DNA from: Lachnospiraceae bacterium
Lineage (GTDB): Bacteria > Bacillota > Clostridia > Lachnospirales > Lachnospiraceae
Direction: 5' to 3'
NCBI GenBank assembly: GCA_024691145.1
Contig: JAILNW010000140.1
Location: forward strand, 1 to 5,180
Length of the DNA stretch: 5,180 nt
The notes beneath the pieces are model-generated. The model searched no databases. It saw nothing but the letters and a program-made list of their open reading frames with translations, and was not told the DNA's origin. Both the position numbers and the translations under genes were made by a program. This document shows positions 1 through 5,180 of the stretch, one piece after another (position 1 is the stretch's first letter; each line of letters opens with the position of its first letter).

Positions 1-765
1 CATATTATAACATAATCCATTCTGAGATACAGTGCAGTCATATATATTCTCTGAAACATTAGAATTAAATACAAGATACTTACTATCATTAACTTCACTG
101 CCGTTGCTGTCTTCATACTTTTCATTAATTGTTACATATGAAGCTCCCTCTTCAAGTGTATACTCTGAAGGAAGTTCATAGTTGTTAAGCGTCTGGCTTC
201 TTACAACTTCTCCTGACTCATTAGTCTCAATAACTTCCATACTTGTAAGAGTATTCTTGTCAGTAAAAGTAAGTTCAATATTGTAAGAATCATTATTAAA
301 CTTCTTTGTCTGTTCAACACCCTTCTGTGAACTATAAGCCTCTTTACTATTCTCCTCTACATAAACTGTACCATCAGCCTTTTCCTTTATCTTATAAAAA
401 TATAACTTGTCAGGAAACGAACTGCTTCTTGTTAATGTAGCAGTATTATAAATCTTATCATCCTTATACTCTGTCTGAGTAACTTCAAGTTCATCACTTG
501 CTATAGTAACTCTGTCCTTAATCTTGCCATCTGCATATTCTATATAATTAAATATATATAATCCGCTATCGCTTGCAGAACAATCCACATTATAGCCATT
601 GCTTAAATATCTGTTGGATACAAAACTGTCTGCTCTGAACTGCATAGAGTCTTCCCAAGTTATCCAAATACCAACAAACTTATCCTTCCCGTTTTTGTTC
701 TTACAACCAGATAATGCACACATCATTATTAATACCATCAATAACAGACTTCTCTTAATTCGCAT
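1..765 (-). CDS. Predicted secreted lipoprotein of unknown function, C-terminus cut off by the window edge
   Basis: Reading leftward from the ATG at 763-765, 255 codons stay open to the window edge, so the C-terminus is missing. The N-terminus is a lipoprotein signal peptide: basic MRIKR, a hydrophobic stretch (about residues 6-18), then the lipobox L18-S19-G20-C21. After processing, Cys21 would be lipidated and the protein anchored on the outer face of the cytoplasmic membrane. An AGGGGG ribosome binding site (775-780) lies 9 nt before the start and supports it. The mature part is polar, rich in Lys, Glu, Asn, Ser, Tyr and Thr, with alternating patterns that suggest mostly beta-strand. The 'F-V-G-I-W' followed by 'M-Q-F' (residues 30-43) vaguely recalls lipocalin-like domains of secreted clostridial lipoproteins, but I do not recognise a family. 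Other cysteines are C62, C244 and C252. It is 29 nt downstream of the membrane protein gene and probably cotranscribed with it. Lysine is mostly AAG, unlike the gene at 1480-2718. Confidence 0.85.
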   Translation of the reverse strand, partial: MRIKRSLLLMVLIMMCALSGCKNKNGKDKFVGIWITWEDSMQFRADSFVSNRYLSNGYNVDCSASDSGLYIFNYIEYADGKIKDRVTIASDELEVTQTEYKDDKIYNTATLTRSSSFPDKLYFYKIKEKADGTVYVEENSKEAYSSQKGVEQTKKFNNDSYNIELTFTDKNTLTSMEVIETNESGEVVRSQTLNNYELPSEYTLEEGASYVTINEKYEDSNGSEVNDSKYLVFNSNVSENIYDCTVSQNGLCYNM

Positions 766-794
766 ATCTAATTTCCCCCTAAACAACTATCTTA

Positions 795-1298
795 CTAGAA
801 TAGTGCCACTAACGCCGGTAAACCATATGAAATTATGCACATAATAACTGAAGCAAGACAAATACCACAAAATACTGCTAATAAAGCCTTCTTAAAATCA
901 ACTTCAAGAAGAGATGCAATAAGTGAACCAGTCCATGCTCCTGTACCAGGAAGTGGAATACCTACAAATAACAATAATCCTGTAAACTCGTACTTTTGTA
1001 TCTTATCGCTCTTGCCCATGGACTTCTTCTCAAGCTTTTCAACCATAGGTCTGAAAAGTTTAGTTGTCTTCATCCATGCAAAAATTGGTGTAATAAACTT
1101 AAGAATAAATGGAACAGGTATCATATTCCCAATAATACATACTAAAACAGCCTGCCACATAGGAATACTAAATAAAGGTCCGGCAACAAGCAACGCTCCT
1201 CTAAGTTCCACAATAGGTATCATGGATATAATGAATATAATCCATATTGGTGCAATGTGTAAATTCTCCTGAAACCATAAACTTATTTGTTCTGCCAT
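795..1298 (-). CDS. Small multidrug export family membrane protein (COG2426 type)
   Basis: This is a 167-residue integral membrane protein, a normal size for the family. Membrane segments are likely at about residues 17-40, 43-70, 105-131 and 138-163, with a basic loop between the second and third (about 76-103, rich in K and R). Family-type motifs are P28-I-V-E-L-R-G-A35 in the first segment, G57-N-M-I-P61 in the second, and V112-G-I-P-L-P-G-T-G-A-W-T-G124 in the third. The Pro/Gly-rich re-entrant-looking motifs and charged E31/R33 in the membrane suggest a transporter. The family name 'small multidrug export' is traditional; I know of no firm substrate, and drug export should not be assumed. 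The start is ATG 1296-1298, because GGAGGT (1309-1314) lies 10 nt upstream. A TTG at 1314-1316 in the same frame would add six residues but overlaps that ribosome binding site, so it is rejected. The gene has its own promoter and is followed after 29 nt by the lipoprotein gene. Confidence 0.88.
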   Translation of the reverse strand: MAEQISLWFQENLHIAPIWIIFIISMIPIVELRGALLVAGPLFSIPMWQAVLVCIIGNMIPVPFILKFITPIFAWMKTTKLFRPMVEKLEKKSMGKSDKIQKYEFTGLLLFVGIPLPGTGAWTGSLIASLLEVDFKKALLAVFCGICLASVIMCIISYGLPALVALF

Positions 1299-1308
1299 AA
1301 AAAACGAA

Positions 1309-1314
1309 ACCTCC
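1309..1314 (-). promoter_or_regulatory. Ribosome binding site that decides the start of the membrane protein
   Basis: On the minus strand this reads GGAGGT, 10 nt before the ATG at 1296-1298. An in-frame TTG at 1314-1316 overlaps it and so cannot use it. The ATG is therefore the better start. Confidence 0.8.
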
Positions 1315-1339
1315 AATTAATAAAATCTATACACTCTCC

Positions 1340-1368
1340 ATTATACTCTAAATAGGGTTACAAAACAA
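1340..1368 (-). promoter_or_regulatory. Promoter of the membrane protein/lipoprotein operon
   Basis: On the minus strand there is a perfect -10 box TATAAT (1340-1345) and a partial -35 box TTGTTT (1363-1368), separated by exactly 17 nt. Transcription would start near 1333, giving a leader of about 35 nt with the GGAGGT ribosome binding site. This fits a vegetative sigma-A promoter. The -35 box lies within a direct repeat (1358-1376) that could be an operator. Confidence 0.7.
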
Positions 1369-1376
1369 TTACAAAA
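1358..1376. repeat. Short direct repeat TTACAAAA x2, 11 bp apart, possible operator
   Basis: TTACAAAA occurs at 1358-1365 and again at 1369-1376, an offset of 11 bp, about one helical turn. The pair overlaps the -35 box of the leftward promoter. Tandem half-sites about 11 bp apart are typical of OmpR/PhoB-type response regulators, so a regulator site is possible. In AT-rich DNA such a short repeat could also be chance. Confidence 0.35.
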
Positions 1377-1417
1377 GTCAAATATATATCGTATCCATGT
1401 TTTTCAAAACTCAAAAG

Positions 1418-1446
1418 TTGTTTAACCTTCCTTGTGATGCTATAAT
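1418..1446 (+). promoter_or_regulatory. Promoter of the activase-like gene, extended -10 type
   Basis: There is a perfect -10 box TATAAT (1441-1446) preceded by TGC (1438-1440), which makes an extended -10 element TGnTATAAT. TTGTTT (1418-1423) is a partial -35 box at exactly 17 nt spacing. Transcription would start near 1453, giving a leader of about 27 nt that includes the AAGGGA ribosome binding site at 1465-1470. The gene therefore has its own start signal and is not the tail of an upstream operon. Confidence 0.75.
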
Positions 1447-1479
1447 AGAATTAAAGTTTTTCGCAAGGGATGTTGTATT

Positions 1480-2718
1480 ATGAATGATAAATTTTATAAA
1501 GCAGAATTTACAAAAAAAATGAAAAAAACCCATACCATTCTGTTACCAGACATGCTTCATTATATTAATGATTTACTTATTGCTGCATTCGAGTTTTCTG
1601 GTTACAAACTAAAGGTACTGCCAGAGCTTAATAATCAGCCAGAGTATGCATTAAAATATATAAGCGGTGATTATTGTCTTCCTGCCATGCTTATTCTTGG
1701 ACAAATGCTTGGAGTAGTAGAAGAAGGCATATATCCAAAAGACTCCATAGCATTTATGGAACCACAAACTGGCGGAGCCTGCAGAGCAGGTAACTACTAT
1801 AATTCTATAATACATGCGCTAAAAAAAGCCGGTTATGATAACATCCCTGTAATCTCCCTTAATGCCTTCGGAGAAGAAAAACATGAAGGCTTTACAATAA
1901 CCCCAAAACTACTGTTTTCTGCTATAGCTGCGGTATGCTATGGGGATCTTCTTATGACACTTTATCAGCAGACAAGAGGCATGGAAGCTAAAGAAGGTGA
2001 CGCAAAAGCCTGCCATTCCAAATGGATTGCCATCTTATCTAACGATATTAAACACGGAAAAAACATTTCAAAATCAGCAAGAAAGAAGAGATATAAAGAA
2101 ATAATAGATGATTTTTCCAAAATAGAAATAAAAGAAAATAAAAAAACCAAAGTAGGTATTGTAGGAGAAATATACATAAAATTCTCTCCTATCGGTAACA
2201 GCCACCTTGAGGATTTTCTTGTGGAACAAAACTGCGACTACAGAATGATTGGCTTTATTAATTATATAATATACATCGTGGACAGCGAAATGAATAATCA
2301 CAAATTAAGAGGTAAGTCAAAGGTTCTTCTTAAGGGCTATGAGTTTGTCCTTAAATACCTTAAGTCCACACAAAAAGACATTAACCAAGTGCTTAATGAC
2401 ACTGACAGATACACTTCCGATGCTGACTTTGATACAATTAAAGGACTTGCCATGCCTATACTAAACGAAAACTGCAACTGCGGAGACGGCTGGCTTGTAT
2501 GTGCAGAAATAGCAGACCTTGCAAAAAAAGGTTACACCAATATCCTGGTTCTGCATCCTTTTGGATGCCTGGTAAGCCATGTATGCGAAAGAGGCATTAT
2601 TAACAGTATTCATAAACACTATAAAGATTTAAATATACAGACAATAGAATACGATTATGACTCTTCAAAAACATTAAGAGAAAGCAGAATTATGCTGGGG
2701 CTGTATCGAAAGCCTTAA
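1480..2718 (+). CDS. Stand-alone 2-hydroxyacyl-CoA dehydratase activase-related protein (COG3581-type C-terminal module)
   Basis: This 412-residue cytoplasmic protein resembles the C-terminal part of the very large (about 1,400-residue) clostridial proteins that fuse an ASKHA-type acyl-CoA dehydratase activase with dehydratase-like domains. Family-like segments are 'FTKKMKKTHTILLP' (10-23), 'GDYCLP' with C66, 'QTGGACRAGNYY' with C101, 'YGDLLM' (154-159), 'KVGIVGEIYIKFSPIGN' (224-240), 'CNCGDGW' with C332/C334, 'HPFGC' with C363, and 'DYD' (392-394). The spaced cysteines C66, C101, C332, C334 and C363 could hold an iron-sulfur cluster; this is inferred from the family link. The ATP-binding activase domain and the complete dehydratase subunits are absent, both here and elsewhere in the window, so the reaction is unknown. 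The start ATG has AAGGGA (1465-1470) 9 nt upstream; a later in-frame ATG at 1519 has no ribosome binding site. It is monocistronic: divergent from the operon on its left and convergent with glgB. Lysine is nearly always AAA, unlike its neighbours. The family match is by recall of motifs, not by search. Confidence 0.8.
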   Translation: MNDKFYKAEFTKKMKKTHTILLPDMLHYINDLLIAAFEFSGYKLKVLPELNNQPEYALKYISGDYCLPAMLILGQMLGVVEEGIYPKDSIAFMEPQTGGACRAGNYYNSIIHALKKAGYDNIPVISLNAFGEEKHEGFTITPKLLFSAIAAVCYGDLLMTLYQQTRGMEAKEGDAKACHSKWIAILSNDIKHGKNISKSARKKRYKEIIDDFSKIEIKENKKTKVGIVGEIYIKFSPIGNSHLEDFLVEQNCDYRMIGFINYIIYIVDSEMNNHKLRGKSKVLLKGYEFVLKYLKSTQKDINQVLNDTDRYTSDADFDTIKGLAMPILNENCNCGDGWLVCAEIADLAKKGYTNILVLHPFGCLVSHVCERGIINSIHKHYKDLNIQTIEYDYDSSKTLRESRIMLGLYRKP

Positions 2719-2721
2719 TTC

Positions 2722-2765
2722 TGTGCCCTCCTATAAATGAGATTTGAACTACGACCTCTATTAGG
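2722..2765 (-). pseudogene. Possible decayed 3' fragment of a tRNA gene
   Basis: On the minus strand the segment contains AGAGGTCGTAG, then TTCAAATC, then TCATTTATAGGAGG. TTCAAATC fits the invariant T-loop pattern (T54, T55, C56, purine 57, A58, C61), and AGAGGTCG resembles the end of an anticodon arm plus variable loop. The T-stem is imperfect: G-C, A-U, U-A and G-U pairs form only if one C is bulged, as if one base had been lost. No D-arm, anticodon arm or matching 5' acceptor strand is seen upstream, and there is no CCA end, so it is not an intact tRNA. It may be a relic or a chance match. Confidence 0.35.
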
Positions 2766-2789
2766 TAAATTAGAATTCAAAGGAAAAAG

Positions 2790-2849
2790 TGGAAAGATAT
2801 GATTTTAAATTGAGCCAGAAGATTATCTTCTGGCTCACATATCTTTCTA
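2790..2849 (-). terminator. Composite hairpin, likely rho-independent terminator of glgB
   Basis: The inner stem is perfect: 12 bp between TGAGCCAGAAGA (2811-2822) and its complement at 2826-2837, closing a 3-nt loop. An outer stem adds 10 perfect pairs between GAAAGATATG (2792-2801) and 2838-2847, plus a G-U and a T-A pair. The two stems abut on the right and are separated by a 9-nt AT-rich bulge (2802-2810) on the left. Read leftward, the structure starts about 20 nt after the glgB stop and is followed directly by C and five T's (2784-2789), as expected of an intrinsic terminator. In the rightward direction the hairpin also follows the activase-like gene, but no good T-run comes after it, so termination there is less certain. 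Confidence 0.72.
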
Positions 2850-2868
2850 AGATAGAAATATTACATTT

Positions 2869-5118
2869 TTAATCTTTTTTCTTAACTGCCTTTTTCTCTA
2901 CGTAATCAAACTTAAATACCATTGTTGACAAAGGAGGAATCTTCACAACAAGTGAATAATCCTTGCCATTACATGGAACTTCTTCTGCTGTTAATGGCTC
3001 ACTGTATGTACAGCCATATCCTCCAAACTCAGTTGCATCTGAGTTAAGAACTTCAGTGAACTTTCCTTTGCAAGGAACTGCCACTCTGTACTCTTCTCTC
3101 CAGATAGGAGTAAAGTTACAAATGAATAAAAGCTGATTCTTCTTAGTCTCTCCTCTTCTAACAAATGCAACAACGCTGTCCTCTGAGTTATCACAATCCA
3201 TCCATTCAAAACCGATAGGATCATAATCATTAACATACATAGCTGGATATTTCTGATACATATGATTAAGTGCCTTCACATAATCCTTTAACTTAGCATG
3301 TTTTTCTTCTCCAAGAAGGTGCCAGTCAAGACTTCTCTCTTCTGACCACTCCTGCCACTGTCCAAAATCCTGTCCCATGAATAAAAGTTTCTTTCCTGGA
3401 TGACCGAACATAAATCCGTATCCTACCTTAAGGTTGGCAAACTTATCATCATAAAGACCAGGCATCTTCTGTATCATAGAACACTTGCCATGAACAACCT
3501 CATCATGAGATAATACCTGAATGAAGTTCTCACTATAAGCATACATCATACTAAATGTAAGCTTGTTGTGGTTTGGCTTTCTAAAGTATGGATCAAGTTT
3601 CATATATTCAAGGAAATCATTCATCCATCCCATGTTCCATTTAAATGTAAATCCAAGTCCGTCAAGTTCAACAGGTGAAGTTACACCAGCCCATGCAGTT
3701 GACTCTTCTGCAATCATCATGGCTCCTGGCACTCTCTCGCTTATAACCTTGTTAAGGTGCTGCAGGAATGCAATAACCTCAAGATTCTCCTTACCGCCAA
3801 ACTTATTAGGAACCCACTGTCCGTTATCTCTTCCATAATCAAGATAAAGCATAGATGCAACAGCATCAACTCTAAGTCCATCTATATGGAACTTCTCAAT
3901 CCAGAATAAAGCATTGGCAAGAAGGAAGTTTGCAACCTCTGTCTTCTCATAATTGAATACATAAGTACCCCAGTGAGGATGCTCGCCCTTTCTTGTATCT
4001 GGATGTTCATATAGTGGCACTCCGTCAAATCTTCCAAGTCCGTTAGCATCCTTTGGAAAATGTGCTGGTACCCAGTCAAGTATAACAGATATTCCATTCT
4101 CATGCATCTTATCAACGAAATACATGAAATCCTCTGGCATGCCATATCTTCTTGTAGGTGCATAATAACCTGTAACCTGATAGCCCCATGATCCGTCAAA
4201 TGGATGCTCTGCAATACCCATAAGTTCAACATGTGTATATCCCATATCAACAAGATAGTCAGCTAACTGATCGGCTATCTCTCTATAGTTCATAAATCCA
4301 CTTTCAGGAGATTCATCATAATTCTTCTTCCATGAACCAAGGTGAATCTCATATATTGACATAGCTTCTTTTCGGCATTGCATACGGTCAGTATTCTGTC
4401 TCTTCTCTATCCACTTAGTATCTTTCCAGTTATACTTATCAATATCTACAACAACTGAAGCGTTGTTTGGTCTAAGTTCCTGACAGTTTCCATATGGATC
4501 TGTCTTATAAAGCATCTCACCAGAACGAGTTCTGATAAGGAATTTATATATAGCTCCTTCTTTAACACCTGGTATGAATAATTCATATACTCCTGACTCA
4601 TTAAGTAATCTCATAGGATGAACTCTTCCATCCCACAGGTTGAAATCTCCAACTACACACACCCTTCTTGCATTAGGCGCCCACACTGAAAAAAGTGTTC
4701 CTTCAACGCCATCAACAACCATAGGATGAGCTCCCAGTTTCTTATAGATTTCATAATGATTGCTTTCTGCAAACAAATATAAATCCATAGTTGAAATAAC
4801 AGGCTCAAATGAATATGGATCTCTTATGTTAATAATTGTACCGTCCGGATACTTAATTTCCAGCAAGTATTCATCATATACTTTCTTATCTAAGTACAAT
4901 GCGAAAAAACCATTATCATCTACTCTATCCATATAATTAGGATTTTCGTTGTTAAGATCTGTAACTTTAACATATTCTGCATCTGGTCTGTATGCAGCTA
5001 TAATCTGATGTCCATCCACCTCATGACTTCCCAGCAATTTATGCGGATAATTATTTACCTGAGAAATTAACTCATCATATTGAATCCAATCAATATATCC
5101 CTGTAGTTTTTCATTCAT
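2869..5118 (-). CDS. glgB: 1,4-alpha-glucan (glycogen) branching enzyme GlgB
   Basis: The 749-residue cytoplasmic enzyme cuts alpha-1,4 glucan chains and transfers the piece to an alpha-1,6 position, creating the branches of glycogen. It appears complete, close to the usual 730-750 residues. Domains in order: an N-terminal beta-sandwich (about 25-108), a CBM48 carbohydrate-binding domain (about 125-225, with 'VWAPNA' and 'GDFNLWDG'), a GH13 (beta/alpha)8 barrel (about 255-625) and a C-terminal beta domain (about 630-738), ending in a short lysine-rich tail. GH13 conserved regions are intact: DWVPAHF (348-354), GLRVDAVASMLYLDY (414-428) with nucleophile D418, IAEEST (469-474) with acid/base E471, and LSHDEVVHG (536-544) with D539. 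The start ATG has AAGGTG (5129-5134) 10 nt upstream. No other glycogen gene is visible; glgB might belong to an operon entering from the right. A TATAAA at 5172-5177 is a weak -10 candidate, but its -35 would lie outside the window. A composite hairpin terminates it on the left. Confidence 0.98.
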   Translation of the reverse strand: MNEKLQGYIDWIQYDELISQVNNYPHKLLGSHEVDGHQIIAAYRPDAEYVKVTDLNNENPNYMDRVDDNGFFALYLDKKVYDEYLLEIKYPDGTIINIRDPYSFEPVISTMDLYLFAESNHYEIYKKLGAHPMVVDGVEGTLFSVWAPNARRVCVVGDFNLWDGRVHPMRLLNESGVYELFIPGVKEGAIYKFLIRTRSGEMLYKTDPYGNCQELRPNNASVVVDIDKYNWKDTKWIEKRQNTDRMQCRKEAMSIYEIHLGSWKKNYDESPESGFMNYREIADQLADYLVDMGYTHVELMGIAEHPFDGSWGYQVTGYYAPTRRYGMPEDFMYFVDKMHENGISVILDWVPAHFPKDANGLGRFDGVPLYEHPDTRKGEHPHWGTYVFNYEKTEVANFLLANALFWIEKFHIDGLRVDAVASMLYLDYGRDNGQWVPNKFGGKENLEVIAFLQHLNKVISERVPGAMMIAEESTAWAGVTSPVELDGLGFTFKWNMGWMNDFLEYMKLDPYFRKPNHNKLTFSMMYAYSENFIQVLSHDEVVHGKCSMIQKMPGLYDDKFANLKVGYGFMFGHPGKKLLFMGQDFGQWQEWSEERSLDWHLLGEEKHAKLKDYVKALNHMYQKYPAMYVNDYDPIGFEWMDCDNSEDSVVAFVRRGETKKNQLLFICNFTPIWREEYRVAVPCKGKFTEVLNSDATEFGGYGCTYSEPLTAEEVPCNGKDYSLVVKIPPLSTMVFKFDYVEKKAVKKKD

Positions 5119-5128
5119 ACGTCGCTTT

Positions 5129-5134
5129 CACCTT
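5129..5134 (-). promoter_or_regulatory. Ribosome binding site of glgB
   Basis: The minus strand reads AGAAAGGTG here, with core AAGGTG, 10 nt before the ATG at 5116-5118. No other in-frame start nearby is as well placed. Confidence 0.75.
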
Positions 5135-5152
5135 TCTGAATAATACATATGC

Positions 5153-5167
5153 AGTATTAAAAATACT
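5153..5167. repeat. 15-bp palindrome upstream of glgB
   Basis: AGTATT and AATACT form a perfect 6-bp inverted repeat around AAA. It lies 35-49 bp upstream of the glgB start, between the weak TATAAA candidate (5172-5177) and the ribosome binding site. It could be an operator for a dimeric regulator, but the low base complexity makes chance a real alternative. Confidence 0.3.
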
Positions 5168-5180
5168 TGTCTTTATAACC

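Noticed and set aside
599..844. 81-codon plus-strand open frame across the lipoprotein start and the short intergenic gap
   Set aside because: It runs opposite the lipoprotein start and the 3' end of the membrane protein gene, and no family features are visible in it.
835..1272. 145-codon plus-strand open frame opposite the membrane protein gene
   Set aside because: It is antisense to a well-supported membrane protein gene with motifs and a ribosome binding site. Its own translation has no recognisable domain.
1299..1316. TTG start giving the membrane protein six extra residues (MEVSFF)
   Set aside because: The TTG overlaps the GGAGGT ribosome binding site, which is correctly spaced for the downstream ATG instead.
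1512..1528. A8 and A7 runs near the start of the activase-like gene as a frameshift or phase-variation site
   Set aside because: The frame is intact and the family-like motifs continue in the same frame. No alternative product is apparent, and A-runs are common in lysine-rich, AT-rich genes.
2719..2800. Intact tRNA gene on the minus strand
   Set aside because: Only a T-loop-like 3' portion is present. No D-arm, anticodon stem or pairing 5' acceptor strand could be found.
3882..4253. 123-codon minus-strand open frame inside glgB
   Set aside because: It lies within the GH13 catalytic region of glgB in another frame and is a by-product of that gene's codon pattern.
5140..5145. TATTAT on the minus strand as the glgB -10 box
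   Set aside because: Transcription would start inside the ribosome binding site, and the correctly spaced -35 position reads AAGTAT, a poor match.

Overview
The window looks like a piece of a low-GC Firmicutes chromosome, most likely a gut or rumen clostridium of the Lachnospiraceae type. The reasons are AT-rich DNA, strong AGGGGG/GGAGG ribosome binding sites, textbook vegetative promoters with TATAAT boxes, and protein families typical of that group. The genus cannot be fixed from the sequence alone.

Layout from left to right: (1) 1-765, minus strand: a secreted lipoprotein of unknown function with a clear lipobox; its C-terminus runs off the left edge. (2) 795-1298, minus strand: a small integral membrane protein of the 'small multidrug export' family (COG2426 type), 29 nt upstream of the lipoprotein and probably in one operon with it. 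(3) 1299-1479: a divergent intergenic region with two well-formed sigma-A type promoters back to back, plus an 11-bp-phased direct repeat over the -35 box of the leftward promoter. (4) 1480-2718, plus strand: a stand-alone protein matching the C-terminal module of the large clostridial 2-hydroxyacyl-CoA dehydratase activase-like proteins (COG3581 type). It has its own promoter and no partner gene in the window. (5) 2719-2868: a convergent intergenic region with what looks like a decayed 3' tRNA fragment and a large perfect hairpin that probably terminates glgB. (6) 2869-5118, minus strand: a complete glycogen branching enzyme, glgB, with all catalytic residues in place. (7) 5119-5180: the glgB leader, with a ribosome binding site and a small palindrome.

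The units seem functionally independent. glgB makes the alpha-1,6 branches of glycogen; any other glycogen genes would lie beyond the right edge. The membrane protein and lipoprotein form an envelope pair of unknown purpose. The activase-like protein is an orphan radical-dehydratase-associated factor whose partners must be elsewhere if it works in that pathway. No mobile element, CRISPR array, intact RNA gene or defence system was found. The items most worth a second look are the orphan activase-like module, the tRNA-like relic next to it and the composite hairpin.
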